64,000 nucleotides of DNA from Desulfoferrobacter suflitae (GCF_022603395.1 NZ_JAIBKA010000004.1:372001-436000), one strand, 5' to 3'. Positions 9,142 through 18,491 are shown, counted from the stretch's first letter. Translations and numbers: made by a program. The notes: a model not told the origin generated them from the sequence alone.

Positions 9142-9933
9142 TTACTGGATGAGACGCCGATGCATGGAAATCAGTGCCAGAGGATAAAAAATCAGGCAGA
9201 AGACCAACAGATAGGCCGCCTCCAGCAACAGGTCGACACCGACAAGCCCCAGGCACAGATGCCGCGTGAGGCGCACCAGATGGGTGAGCGGCAGTGCCAG
9301 CGCCAAATGCTGAGCCCAGTCGGGCAAATTTTCAACGGGAAAGAAAGTGCCGCTGAACAGAAACATGGGTGTGATGAACAGAAAGATAGGCAGGTTGAAG
9401 ACATCGATAGACGGCACGATGCCGGTGAAGAGCATGCCGACGGAGCCAAAGGCAACGCCGCCCAGGAACGCCAGCGGTATGATCAGCAGCCCGTCGGGAT
9501 AGTGAATCAAGCCGAAGCCGCTCAGAACGGCCAGCATGATCACCGTTGCAAAGAGCGACTTGGTGGCTCCCCAGATGATTTCGGCGGTGATCACCTCACC
9601 GAGGGAGAGGGGGGTTGCCATCATGGCATCGAAAGTCTTCTGGTAGTACATGCGCACAAACGAAGCGTAGGTGGTCTCGAAGAAGGCGTTGTACATGATG
9701 TTGATGGCCAGAATGGCGGGGGTGATGAAGGTCAAATAGGAAATGTCGACACCCGCATAATGAATGGTGCCGATCATCGTGCTCAATCCCATGCCGAAGG
9801 CCAGCAGGTAAAACAACGGTTCAAACAGCGGCGGTAGAAAGTTGACCTTCCAGATCCTCCGGTAAACAATCAAATTTCTCTGCCACACCCTCAAAAAACG
9901 CCATGAAATGTCAAACGAGGATGAGAGTTTCAT
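9142..9933 (-). CDS. ABC-2 type transporter permease (NodJ-like)
   Basis: Inner-membrane permease of 263 residues with about six hydrophobic segments and the ABC-2 signature region (YASFVRMYYQKTFDAMMATPLS, in shorter pieces YYQKTFDAMMATPLS). It matches the NodJ/DrrB type of exporter half. The start ATG (9931-9933) overlaps the stop of the ATPase gene as ATGA, showing translational coupling. A longer open frame to 10011 exists but would overlap the ATPase by 82 bases and lacks family similarity. Together with the ATPase it forms a two-component exporter; the substrate is unknown (drugs, lipids and polysaccharide-like molecules are known for the family). Confidence 0.9.
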   Translation of the reverse strand: MKLSSSFDISWRFLRVWQRNLIVYRRIWKVNFLPPLFEPLFYLLAFGMGLSTMIGTIHYAGVDISYLTFITPAILAINIMYNAFFETTYASFVRMYYQKTFDAMMATPLSLGEVITAEIIWGATKSLFATVIMLAVLSGFGLIHYPDGLLIIPLAFLGGVAFGSVGMLFTGIVPSIDVFNLPIFLFITPMFLFSGTFFPVENLPDWAQHLALALPLTHLVRLTRHLCLGLVGVDLLLEAAYLLVFCLIFYPLALISMHRRLIQ

Positions 9934-10862
9934 TCGCGCAGCTGCCTCCCGGTCAGTCTCAGAAATACGTCTTCCAGAGTGGAGCCTCTCAAACTGCAAT
10001 TTTCTTTGCAAAACCGCTCGCGTATGATGTCAAACAGTTGATCGTTCTCGTCTCCGTAAATGAGAATGCGGCGGCCGAGGTCGTCATGGGTGAGATCTCG
10101 CGAGCGAATGAATTCGCGCAGTTCATCCGTTGGTTGGGCAATCTCTACCACGTTGCGGCCGGCATGCTCGATGATCAGCTCGGCAGGTTTGCCCTCCACC
10201 AGAATTTCGCCGTGATCCATGATGATCAGGCGGTCACACAGGCGCGCCGCTTCTTCCATGTAGTGCGTCGTGAGCAAAATGGAGAGCCCCTCGGAGCGAA
10301 GATTTTCCAGTTTTTCCCAGACCTGATGCCGCGATTGCGGGTCAAGCCCCGTGGTCGGCTCGTCTAAAATGACCAGCTCCGGATCGTTGATGAGCGCCCG
10401 CGCCAGCACCAGGCGGCGCATCATCCCCCCGGAGAGTTCGCTCACCTGGGCATCCCTGCGGTGATCCAGAGCGATGAATTCAAGGAGTTTTCGAGCTTTT
10501 TCTCTGGTTGCCCCGGCGGGAATGTTGAAGTATCGCCCGAAAACCTCCAGGTTTTGCTGCACGGTCAGATCCGGGTCCAGGCTGTTTTCCTGCTGGCAGA
10601 CTCCGAGGCGCCCCTTGATTTCCCGCCAATGGGTGCGAATATCCAGGCCGAAAACGCTGAGGCGCCCGCTGCTCATGGGACTGAACCCATAGGTCATGCG
10701 GATGGTGGAGGTCTTGCCGGCCCCATTGGGCCCCAGCAAACCGAGACACTCGCCCGCAATGAGCTTGAAGGAGATCTCGTTGACGGCCGTGAAGCCGTTG
10801 AACACCTTGGTCACACTCTGGGCTTGGATTACGTATTGCAAGGGGACTGAACACCTTTCCAT
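9930..10862 (-). CDS. ABC exporter ATP-binding protein (NodI/DrrA-like)
   Basis: Cytoplasmic ATPase of 310 residues powering the adjacent permease. Visible motifs are Walker A (GPNGAGKTS), the Q-loop region (GVCQQENSLD), the signature LSGGM, Walker B (VILDEPTTGLD) and the switch histidine in TTHYMEE. The C-terminal third beyond about residue 230 is the regulatory extension typical of NodI/DrrA/CcmA-type ATPases. The exact start is uncertain: ATG at 10862 has no clear ribosome-binding site, and TTG a few codons later is possible. The overlap with the permease gene fixes the operon order ATPase-permease. Confidence 0.92.
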   Translation of the reverse strand: MERCSVPLQYVIQAQSVTKVFNGFTAVNEISFKLIAGECLGLLGPNGAGKTSTIRMTYGFSPMSSGRLSVFGLDIRTHWREIKGRLGVCQQENSLDPDLTVQQNLEVFGRYFNIPAGATREKARKLLEFIALDHRRDAQVSELSGGMMRRLVLARALINDPELVILDEPTTGLDPQSRHQVWEKLENLRSEGLSILLTTHYMEEAARLCDRLIIMDHGEILVEGKPAELIIEHAGRNVVEIAQPTDELREFIRSRDLTHDDLGRRILIYGDENDQLFDIIRERFCKENCSLRGSTLEDVFLRLTGRQLRE

Positions 10863-11015
10863 CGGTTTCTGAGTTTCATGGGGCAGGCCGCGCGACCCGT
10901 ATGCGCTCTGCCATGACGGTCAGGATAGCATAAATGCGCGGTTAAGACCGAGTCGAGTTTTGCTTGAGCAGGCAAATCCTTTGAGCGAGAAAAGATTGGT
11001 GCGGTCCGCAAACGG

Positions 11016-12518
11016 TCAATCCACTCTCCTGAATGTACCCAGGGGATCGTTGATGAAGCCGGTGACATTGCCTTGAGCATCGATGAGAAACGTCACTTCA
11101 TCGGGGGCCGAGATGAAAATGGGCCATTTCAGATAAAAGGTATCATAGTTCACGTGGGTGAGCGTTCCAGAGTATCCTCCCGGACCCGCTTCGACCCTGA
11201 GATCGTTCCCATCCCGGAGCACGGTGAATCTTCCGTAAAGCTTGTTCTCATAGGTCCCTGTGTAGGCTGCCGGCTCTTTGCTCGCCGGTTTGGGGTTAAC
11301 CGGCCGGACAATGTTGGAGAGGTCCAGCATGGACTCGAGCTTTTCGAACCGCCGGCGGATTTCCGCCTGCATGTCATACCCGGCGTCTCCCAGGTACTGT
11401 TCCAGGACGTACGCGCGAACGGCTTCGGGAAATACCGTGAGGTTCATGTTGGCGAGAACGGCAATGCCCAGCTTGATGTGCGGCACCAGAACCACAATGG
11501 AGCGCATGCCGTCAAGGGCGCCCCCCTTTTCCAGGATCTTGTGACCCTTCCAGTAATAGATGCCCCAGGCGAGCCCATAATCGAATCCCGTTTCCTGCGA
11601 GATGGGGGGAAGCTCAGCGAAGCCCGGCTGGTCGACCATGGCGGGGGTGAACATCTGCTCCACGGAATCCTTTGTGAGGACCTCTTTCCCATTGTATTGG
11701 CCGTCGTCCAGCAGCATGATCATGTAGTGGGACAGGTCGGATGCCGTGGAAGTCATTGCCCCGGCTGCAGCGAGGACTTCCTGCCGGTTGTTGGGTATGG
11801 CCTTGAGTGCTCCGGCGACGAGCGCATGGGGTGCAGCGACGTTGGATTGTTCATCCAGGGTCTTGGTGAAGCCCGTTCGTGTCATGTCCAGGGGTGTGAG
11901 CAGGTTGTCCGCCACCACCCGTTCCCAATCGCTGCCTGCTGCCCGTGCCGCCACCTCACCGGCCAGAAAATAGCCGACATTCGAGTAGTTTGCCTCCTCT
12001 CTGAAGCTGCATGCGGGCTCTATGTAGCGGGCGCGCCGGATGACCTCTTCCCGCGTGTATCCCAAATGATCGAACAAGTCACCGGTGAAGGCGGGCAGTC
12101 CGGTTCGGTGCGCCAGGAGGTCGCGCGCACTGGTATAGCGGGTAGGGTAGGGCTCACTCAGTGCAAAGTCGGGTAGAATGTTGATCACTTCTTCATCGAA
12201 TTCCAGCTTGCCTCTGTCCACCATGGAAGCGACGGATGCCGCGGTGAATGTCTTGGTGACGGATGCCAGTTGAAAGAGGGTGTGCTCATCCACCTTCTCC
12301 CGGGTGCCGGTTCGTCGCACGCCATGGCCTTTGAGGTAGGCCACTCTGCCGTCCTTGACAAGAACAATCGAGGCCCCCGGAACGTTATAGTCGCGCATCG
12401 CCTGTACCACGAACGCGTCCAGTTCATCCAGCTTGATTTCGCCGCAATGAAGCGGGTGAGTGCCCAACGCCAGAATCACACCAAGGGCCATCATGCAAGC
12501 GGTCATGTTCCCAACCAT
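11016..12518 (-). CDS. Serine beta-lactamase-fold hydrolase (class C / penicillin-binding-type) with C-terminal barrel domain
   Basis: Exported serine hydrolase of 500 residues. The start at 12518 follows GGAGAG by five bases and gives a signal peptide (MVGNMTACMMALGVILALG). The catalytic S86-x-x-K89 motif (SVTK) lies after FQLA, the YSN triad is near residue 177, and a HKILEKGG segment may be the third motif. The last 110 residues form a lipocalin-like DUF3471-type domain common in AmpC-like esterases. Family members act as D-peptidases or esterases, seldom as true beta-lactamases, so I would not infer antibiotic resistance. Monocistronic by spacing. Confidence 0.85.
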   Translation of the reverse strand: MVGNMTACMMALGVILALGTHPLHCGEIKLDELDAFVVQAMRDYNVPGASIVLVKDGRVAYLKGHGVRRTGTREKVDEHTLFQLASVTKTFTAASVASMVDRGKLEFDEEVINILPDFALSEPYPTRYTSARDLLAHRTGLPAFTGDLFDHLGYTREEVIRRARYIEPACSFREEANYSNVGYFLAGEVAARAAGSDWERVVADNLLTPLDMTRTGFTKTLDEQSNVAAPHALVAGALKAIPNNRQEVLAAAGAMTSTASDLSHYMIMLLDDGQYNGKEVLTKDSVEQMFTPAMVDQPGFAELPPISQETGFDYGLAWGIYYWKGHKILEKGGALDGMRSIVVLVPHIKLGIAVLANMNLTVFPEAVRAYVLEQYLGDAGYDMQAEIRRRFEKLESMLDLSNIVRPVNPKPASKEPAAYTGTYENKLYGRFTVLRDGNDLRVEAGPGGYSGTLTHVNYDTFYLKWPIFISAPDEVTFLIDAQGNVTGFINDPLGTFRRVD

Positions 12519-12884
12519 GCTCTCTCCTCTCATCGAATGACGGTGCGCAGCCATGGACCGAAGGCGCCGAATCATTTCGTGGAACAGTCTGTCCATAAGA
12601 CTCCCCATTGAAGATGTCAATTGGATGCCTGCAACGTCCTACTTTAATGGCACGGTGCTTCCGTGGTTGACAGCGCACGTCCCATTCTGCTACGCCACAG
12701 GTCGATAGGCGGTGAGCTGTGCCTAAACTTCGGGGTTTCCGGATGTGGGGGTTGGGCCCGGCTTCCCCGCCCCGGGCTATGATATCCTGCTCCTTTGGAG
12801 CGGGCTTTGAGAGAGAGATGACGAGAATGGAGCCAGACCCCACGTTATGATCACTGGATCGTTGCAGAACAGGTTGGCCGTGCC
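12519..12884. other. Divergent intergenic region between serine hydrolase and M28 peptidase
   Basis: These 366 bases hold the divergent promoters of the two flanking genes, but I cannot place a confident promoter. They contain no convincing gene. Repeat R3 copy 2 lies at the right end and runs into the peptidase start. A GC-rich stretch near 12750-12780 (GGGCCCGG, CCCCGCCCCGGGC) can fold locally. Confidence 0.5.
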
Positions 12885-12887
12885 GTG
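12843..12887 (+). repeat. Dispersed repeat R3, copy 2
   Basis: Aligns ungapped with 2885-2929 (32 of 45 positions, 25 of the first 30). Its last three bases are the GTG start codon of the M28 peptidase, so the repeat makes up the translation-initiation region of that gene. Confidence 0.4.
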
Positions 12888-13892
12888 AATCACATTGTCC
12901 TTGCATTTGTCATACTGTTTATGCTCCTCTTCGCGCTGCTGACCGCCTGCATCACCTGTGTCATATGGATGCCCGGGCGCTCCGGCGCGGAGTTCACAAG
13001 GTCTCCGACGGCCGCAGAAAGGGAAATTGAAAAAAATCTTCAACTCCATGTGGAGAAGCTGGCGGGGGAAATCGGCGAGCGCAGCGTGTGGTGCTATGAC
13101 GAATTGGAGGCTTGCGCGGCATACCTCAGGCAAATACTGGAAGAGCTGGGTTATGTGGTTAAGGAACAGCCCTATCGCGTCCTGGACAAGCGTGTGCATA
13201 ACCTGGAAGTGGAAATTGCAGGCGGCTCTAAACGCGATGAGATCGTACTGGTCGGTGCCCACTACGATTCAGCCATTGATTCACCGGGCGCCAATGACAA
13301 TGCTTCCGGAGTAGCGGCACTGCTGGAGTTGGCGCGACTCTTGGCCGGACGGCAGGGCGGCAGAACAGTGCGTCTGGTGTTTTTCACCAACGAAGAAGCT
13401 CCCTTCTTTCAAACGGCGGAGATGGGCAGCCTGATTTATGCTCGAAGATCGCGCCGGCTGAAGGAAAAGATTGTCGCCATGCTGTGTTTGGAGACCATCG
13501 GTTATTTTTCAAACGAACCGAACAGTCAGCAATATCCTTTCCCCTTCAGCCTGTTCTACCCGCATGCCGGAAACTTCCTGGCCTTTGTGGGGAACCTTGC
13601 ATCACGCCGCCTGGTGCATCAAGCCATTTCCAGCTTTCGCCGGTACTCTGCTTTTCCCTCGGAAGGTGCCGCGGCACCCGAATGGATCACCGGCATCAGC
13701 TGGTCGGATCACTGGTCGTTCTGGCAGCAGAATTATGCGGCCGTCATGCTCACCGACACGGCTCCTTTTCGCTATCCTTACTATCACAGTGCACTGGACA
13801 CCCCGGACAAGGTTGACTACAGTGCTCTGGCCCGCATAGTGGATGGCCTTCATGGTGTCGTTTCGGATCTGGCCGGTGACCAATTCCCATGA
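12885..13892 (+). CDS. M28-family zinc metallopeptidase, membrane-anchored
   Basis: Predicted aminopeptidase of 335 residues. The N-terminus (about 4-28) is a hydrophobic anchor or uncleaved signal, placing the catalytic domain outside the cytoplasm. Zinc ligands are visible: H126 in GAHYDS, bridging D138 in GANDNASG, the catalytic and ligand pair E170-E171 in FTNEEAP, E203 in LETIG and a late histidine in YYHSALDTPD. The start GTG at 12885 lies in a poor ribosome-binding context within repeat R3. The threonine ammonia-lyase gene begins 13 bases after its stop, so the two are probably co-transcribed. Substrate unknown. Confidence 0.88.
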   Translation: MNHIVLAFVILFMLLFALLTACITCVIWMPGRSGAEFTRSPTAAEREIEKNLQLHVEKLAGEIGERSVWCYDELEACAAYLRQILEELGYVVKEQPYRVLDKRVHNLEVEIAGGSKRDEIVLVGAHYDSAIDSPGANDNASGVAALLELARLLAGRQGGRTVRLVFFTNEEAPFFQTAEMGSLIYARRSRRLKEKIVAMLCLETIGYFSNEPNSQQYPFPFSLFYPHAGNFLAFVGNLASRRLVHQAISSFRRYSAFPSEGAAAPEWITGISWSDHWSFWQQNYAAVMLTDTAPFRYPYYHSALDTPDKVDYSALARIVDGLHGVVSDLAGDQFP

Positions 13893-13905
13893 GAAGGGAC
13901 CTATC

Positions 13906-15168
13906 ATGCCCACACTATCCCTGGCGCACATCGAACATGCGCAACAAGTGCTGAACGGCAGGATCATACGCACGCCCCTCATCTACTCGCCCACTTTCAG
14001 CAGGATGACCGGTGCGCAGGTTTTTCTCAAGTTGGAAAATCTGCAGAAGACCGGATCTTTCAAATCACGGGGTGCGACCTACAAGATCATTTCGCGCCTG
14101 CCGGAGATAGGATCGCGCGGAGTGGTGGCCGCCTCCGCGGGAAACCATGCTCAGGGTGTGGCTCTTGCCGCCAGGCAGGCGAGTCTTCCGGCAACCATCG
14201 TGATGCCCGAATGGGCGTCCATAACCAAGCAGGAAGCCACCCGGGGGTATGGCGGACAGGTCATACTGAGAGGAGAAAGCATCAACGAAAGCATCGGCTA
14301 TGCCCTGGAACTGGCCAAGGAGGGCGGGACCTTTATCCATCCCTATGACGATTTGGATATCATCACCGGGCAGGGTACCATAGGCCTTGAAATCCTGCAG
14401 GAGCTGCCGGACGCGGATGCCATTCTGGTTCCGGTGGGGGGAGGAGGATTGATATCAGGCATTGCAACGGCGGCCAAAGCCATCCGTCCGCAAATCAAAG
14501 TTTTCGGCGTTCAGGCGGCTGCCTGTCCATCCGCGTACCGGGCCTTTAAGCTGGGCAGGACCTTGCTTGTGGACGCGGCAAAATCCATTGCCGACGGCAT
14601 TGCCGTAAAGCGGATCGGTGAGCTGAACTTTCCCGTCATCCAGGAGAAAGTGGACGGCATCCTGCTGGTCGAAGAGGATCAAATCGCGGCCGCCATGCTC
14701 CTCTTGCTGGAGCGCAAAAAGGTGCTGGCCGAAGGGGCGGGAGTGGTGCCCCTGGCGGCCATGCTCAACGACTCAGCGGCGCTCCCCGGGAACGGCAAAA
14801 TAGTGCTTGTGATCAGCGGCGGCAATGTCGACAGTCCTCTGGTGGGGCGGATCATCCGCCAGGGTTTGTTTCGAGACGGCCGACTGATGCGATTCGCGGT
14901 GCTGCTCGACGACGTGCCCGGCTCACTGGCGCGCATACTGACCCTGATCGCCGAACAAAAGGCCAATGTCTTGCACATCGACCACACGCGCATCGGGCGA
15001 TCCATGCCCATCAATGTGAGCCGGGTCGAGTTGGAGATCGAAACCCGCGGTCCCGGGCACATACGCGACATTTCGGAAAAACTCGAGGCCGCCGGCTATC
15101 GCATTTTTGACGATGCCTTCGACTTGATGGCATCCGGCTGCAATCAATCGATCAGAGATAACGACTGA
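13906..15168 (+). CDS. ilvA: Threonine ammonia-lyase with C-terminal ACT domain
   Basis: PLP enzyme of 420 residues converting L-threonine to 2-oxobutyrate and ammonia, the entry to isoleucine synthesis or threonine degradation. The PLP lysine lies in KTGSFKSRGA, the phosphate-binding glycine loop is VGGGGLISG, and a single ACT domain occupies about residues 335-405. One ACT copy and the length fit the shorter TdcB/IlvA type rather than the long two-ACT-like biosynthetic enzyme. I chose ATG 13906, preceded by GAAGGGAC, over the upstream frame start because the latter overlaps the peptidase gene. The last 17 bases overlap korB convergently. Confidence 0.93.
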   Translation: MPTLSLAHIEHAQQVLNGRIIRTPLIYSPTFSRMTGAQVFLKLENLQKTGSFKSRGATYKIISRLPEIGSRGVVAASAGNHAQGVALAARQASLPATIVMPEWASITKQEATRGYGGQVILRGESINESIGYALELAKEGGTFIHPYDDLDIITGQGTIGLEILQELPDADAILVPVGGGGLISGIATAAKAIRPQIKVFGVQAAACPSAYRAFKLGRTLLVDAAKSIADGIAVKRIGELNFPVIQEKVDGILLVEEDQIAAAMLLLLERKKVLAEGAGVVPLAAMLNDSAALPGNGKIVLVISGGNVDSPLVGRIIRQGLFRDGRLMRFAVLLDDVPGSLARILTLIAEQKANVLHIDHTRIGRSMPINVSRVELEIETRGPGHIRDISEKLEAAGYRIFDDAFDLMASGCNQSIRDND

Positions 15169-16003
15169 AAATGTCCTGCAGGGCTTTCTTGTCTACCCCT
15201 TGTTTGGCCAGCGGTCCTTTTTTCAACACAGGAAAGTTTTCTTCATAAGGAGGCTGCTCATTTTTGTAGATGAGACCAATGGGAATTGTATCTCCCCACT
15301 TGACGGCCGTCTTCATGGCGGCCTCCCAATCGGTGGGGGAGTAATCGTCGGGCAACTTTTCGCAGCGCTCCTTGTACCAGGTGAAGGTGTTGAGTTTATT
15401 GAAGGAAACGCATGGGTGCAGGATGTCCACCAGGGAGAAGCCCTGGTGGGCGATCGCCTGCGTCACCATGGCCGTCACATGTTCCTCGTAACCGGAAAAA
15501 GAGCGGGCGACAAAACCGGCGCGCATAGCCACCGCCACCGCCAGCGGGCTGAAGGGCTGCGCCAGCACGCCGCCCGGCTGGGCTTTGGTGACGAAGCCCT
15601 TTTGTGATGTGGGGCTGGCCTGTCCCTTGGTGAGTCCGTAAACCTGGTTGTTGTGCACCAGCATGGTGAGGTTGATGTTGCGGCGGATGGCTGCCAAAAA
15701 ATGATTGCCCCCTTCGCCGTAATTACACCCATCACCACTTTCGACAATCACCGTCAATGCGGGGTTGGACAGCTTGGCGCCGGTGGCTAACGGCAATGCG
15801 CGACCATGCAACCCGTTGAATACGTTGGCATTGAGGTAGTGCGGGGTTTTGGCGGCCTGTCCAATGCCGGACACGAACAGCAGTTGATGCGGCGAGAGGC
15901 CGCTTGCAACCAGCGCCTTTTTCACCGCCTGCAAAATTGCAAAATTACCACAACCCGGACACCATGCCGTCTCGTATTGGCCAAAATCCTGAAGGGTGCT
16001 CAT
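15152..16003 (-). CDS. korB: 2-oxoacid:ferredoxin oxidoreductase, beta subunit (TPP-binding)
   Basis: Beta subunit of 283 residues that carries thiamine diphosphate and, with the alpha subunit, oxidises a 2-oxoacid to its acyl-CoA with reduction of ferredoxin. The TPP signature GDG...NN is present (SGDGCNYGEGGNHF then VHNNQVYG), as is the N-terminal CPGCG cluster-ligand motif. 2-Oxoglutarate is the likeliest substrate from subunit layout, but related enzymes use other 2-oxoacids. AAAGGA lies six bases before the ATG. It is the second gene after korA, 24 bases downstream. Confidence 0.92.
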   Translation of the reverse strand: MSTLQDFGQYETAWCPGCGNFAILQAVKKALVASGLSPHQLLFVSGIGQAAKTPHYLNANVFNGLHGRALPLATGAKLSNPALTVIVESGDGCNYGEGGNHFLAAIRRNINLTMLVHNNQVYGLTKGQASPTSQKGFVTKAQPGGVLAQPFSPLAVAVAMRAGFVARSFSGYEEHVTAMVTQAIAHQGFSLVDILHPCVSFNKLNTFTWYKERCEKLPDDYSPTDWEAAMKTAVKWGDTIPIGLIYKNEQPPYEENFPVLKKGPLAKQGVDKKALQDIFSRYL

Positions 16004-16027
16004 GAAGTTCCTTTGCTGTAGATGCGG

Positions 16028-17731
16028 TTAGATTTTCAGCGCCGCGAGAATGGTTTGGGGCGTGATGGGCAAGCCGTCATAGCGAAGAATCTGCCGCCGA
16101 ATCTGCAATCCCGTTGCGCGCTCAAGGAGCCTTGCGAATTGGCCGGTGGCATTGGATTCTACGGCAACCACCTGCCTGGCACGGTTCAGGTACTCGACAA
16201 AATGCTGCGCCACCAACGGCCAGACCTGAGCAAAATGCAGGACTCCCACCTTCCTTCCGGCGGACTCCAATGCGCCGGCGGCTTCCACCACCGATCCCTG
16301 GGTACTTCCCCAGCAGACCAGCAACAGCTCAGGATCTTCGGCGCCCAGATAGGATGGCGGGATCACCTCGTTTTTCAGTCGGGCATACTTCTTCATGCGC
16401 TTGTCAACCATGCGAACCCGGACTTCGAGATCTTCTGTGAGGTGACCGTCCTCGTCATGTTCATCGCTGTCGGCTATCACCAGGTGACGGCTGAATCCGG
16501 GCAGCAGCCTGGGGGAGACCCCGTCTTCCGTGAGGGCATAGCGTCGATAGGGAGACTGCGCCGGACTTGGATCGGTTCCCGTCTGAACCGAACAGAGCTC
16601 ATCAACGTTAAACGGGACCACAGCGCGAAAGGAATCGGCGAGGAACTGATCGGTCAGAAGGAACACGGGTCCCTGGGAGCTTTCCGCCAGCTCAAAGGCT
16701 TTGCCGGCAAGATGAAAACACTCTTCAACGCTGCCCGGTGCCAGAATGGCGCGTGGAAAGTCACCGTGGCCGGCATACAGGACCAGTTCCAGGTCCCCTT
16801 GTTCTGTGCGGGTGGGAAGCCCGGTAGCGGGCCCGGGGCGCTGACCCAGCATGACAACCACCGGCGTCTCGGTCATCCCTGCCAGGCTGATCCCCTCGGT
16901 CATCAATGCGAAACCGCCCCCGGAAGTGGTCACCAGGCTGGGAGCTCCGGCGAACGCTGCACCGATAGCCATGTTGATGGCGGCAATTTCATCTTCCGCC
17001 TGTTCCACGACGACCCCCATCGCTGCTGCGTACTGATTGATGGTGACGGCAATGGACGTTGCCGGAGTCATGGGGTAGAAGGAACAGAACTTGACGCCGG
17101 CGGACAAGGCGCCGAGGGCAAGGGCCTCGTTGCCGTTGAGAATGAGTCGAGGCGATTGTCTTTTGGTTTCGGGAAGCTTGAGAAAGTCCAGAGCCTCCGG
17201 ACGGGCTTGCGCGAGCTTATCGGAAGTCCACTGGTAAGCCGTATCCAATGCCTTCCGATTCTCCGCCATGACCTCAGCGCCTTTTTTCCCGAATTTGCGC
17301 TCCAACACCTGCGCCGGCACGGTCTTGTCCAGGCCGAGCAGAAAGGTCGCCACACCAAGGGCCGCAACGTTTTCATGGCGCCTGGAAGTGAGCTCGCCGT
17401 AGGGAACCCCGAGGCAGGGAATAGCGTCAATTTTTATCGAAGAATCGGTCACCACCAGACCGTTTTTGGACAATTCCTCTCGATGGAGTCGAACCGTTTC
17501 TTCATTCATGACGATCAGCAGGTCGATCGTTTCCTGGGGAGCCGCAAGCCCGGCGTTGCTTGTGCGAATGGTGAAGGTGTTGTGGCCGCCGCGCACTCGA
17601 GACTGGTAGCTCTGGGTCACCACGATCTCGTAGCCGCACTCGACAAGGGTTTTGGCCAGGAGCTCGCCGATGGTGACCAGTCCCTGGCCGGCTTCTCCCC
17701 CGATTACAATATTCAATGTTTTTGTAGTCAT
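16028..17731 (-). CDS. korA: 2-oxoacid:ferredoxin oxidoreductase, fused gamma-alpha subunit
   Basis: 567-residue catalytic partner of KorB. The N-terminal ~190 residues are the gamma domain (GGEAGQGLVTIG, RVRGGHNTF). The alpha domain follows with YPMTPATSIA and EQAEDEIAAINMAIGAAFAG, and the C-terminus carries the domain II fold (LLLVCWGSTQGSV). Gamma-alpha fusion with a two-gene operon is the KorAB layout of anaerobic and reductive-TCA-type enzymes. No separate delta ferredoxin subunit gene is present, so the enzyme must use a soluble ferredoxin encoded elsewhere. GGCAGG lies just before the ATG. Confidence 0.93.
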   Translation of the reverse strand: MTTKTLNIVIGGEAGQGLVTIGELLAKTLVECGYEIVVTQSYQSRVRGGHNTFTIRTSNAGLAAPQETIDLLIVMNEETVRLHREELSKNGLVVTDSSIKIDAIPCLGVPYGELTSRRHENVAALGVATFLLGLDKTVPAQVLERKFGKKGAEVMAENRKALDTAYQWTSDKLAQARPEALDFLKLPETKRQSPRLILNGNEALALGALSAGVKFCSFYPMTPATSIAVTINQYAAAMGVVVEQAEDEIAAINMAIGAAFAGAPSLVTTSGGGFALMTEGISLAGMTETPVVVMLGQRPGPATGLPTRTEQGDLELVLYAGHGDFPRAILAPGSVEECFHLAGKAFELAESSQGPVFLLTDQFLADSFRAVVPFNVDELCSVQTGTDPSPAQSPYRRYALTEDGVSPRLLPGFSRHLVIADSDEHDEDGHLTEDLEVRVRMVDKRMKKYARLKNEVIPPSYLGAEDPELLLVCWGSTQGSVVEAAGALESAGRKVGVLHFAQVWPLVAQHFVEYLNRARQVVAVESNATGQFARLLERATGLQIRRQILRYDGLPITPQTILAALKI

Positions 17732-17931
17732 TGGACCTGCCTGTTGTCAGTTGGGGATGAATTCATGCGTTGCTCCGCTGTCCTCAACATCACACCGTCA
17801 GCGGCGGGAGCGCGTCAAACTTCTTTCCTTTCCGGCTCTCGGTCTGCAGGCGGGGCCGATGGGCTGTGCCTGGATGATGGAATAAAAGAGGAACGCAACG
17901 CTGAAAAAAGTAAGTCACTGATGCCGGTTGG

Positions 17932-18360
17932 TCAAGCACGACCATCGGAGAATAAACGCGGTAACGTGATGTTGCGCTCAAACAGGTTAAGGATGGGCAG
18001 AAACAGGGGGGAGGGGAGATCCTCGGGGCTAAACCAGCCCCACTCGTCGCACTTGTCGGGTTCTTTGACTTGCACTATGCCCGCATCATAATCGGCAACT
18101 ACAAAAAGCGTGACGTAGTGTTTCTGTTCCTGTTCGAATATGTCGTTGGTGAAGGTGGTGAGCCTCGGATTCTTGATGGTTATGCCGGTTTCTTCAAAGA
18201 TCTCGCGAGAGGCGCACGCTTCGATGGATTCGTTGAATTCCAAGTGGCCGCCGGGAAACTGCCAACAGCCCGCACCGTGTGAGTTCTTGCGCTTTCCCAA
18301 AAGGAATTGACGGTCTTTACAGACGACGACGGCAACCCCAACCAAGGGTCTCTGTTCCAC
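17932..18360 (-). CDS. Nudix hydrolase (MutT/NUDT15-like)
   Basis: A 142-residue Nudix-fold pyrophosphatase. The Nudix box is complete: GGHLEFNESIEACASREIFEE in two parts, GGHLEFNE and REIFEETGI, at about residues 37-59. The N-terminus VGVAVVVCKDRQFLLGKRKNS and the WGWFSPEDLP segment resemble nucleotide-sanitising members. Substrate cannot be told from sequence. Start is GTG at 18360 with GGAGG nine bases upstream. No operon partner is evident; the 200 bases to korA hold nothing recognisable. Confidence 0.88.
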   Translation of the reverse strand: MEQRPLVGVAVVVCKDRQFLLGKRKNSHGAGCWQFPGGHLEFNESIEACASREIFEETGITIKNPRLTTFTNDIFEQEQKHYVTLFVVADYDAGIVQVKEPDKCDEWGWFSPEDLPSPLFLPILNLFERNITLPRLFSDGRA

Positions 18361-18491
18361 TGGCCCAACCTCCCAGATTTGTCAACGCGCCTTTCCTTAT
18401 CCTGTGAGGCCATCCAGTTTTGCCCGAAAATAAACGGAGCCAGGCGCTGTGTCGGCACGACAGGCGGCAATGAAGTGATGCTGGATAGTCG

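Noticed and set aside
11016-12518. Serine hydrolase as an antibiotic-resistance beta-lactamase
   Set aside because: The C-terminal lipocalin-like domain and overall layout fit peptidase or esterase members; motifs alone do not show beta-lactam hydrolysis.
12645-12665. TGGCAC followed by GGTGCTTCC as a possible sigma-54 promoter
   Set aside because: The -12 element does not match TTGC at the right spacing.
16022-18091. 689-codon plus-strand frame opposite korA
   Set aside because: Antisense to a certain KorA gene; the translation has no family resemblance.
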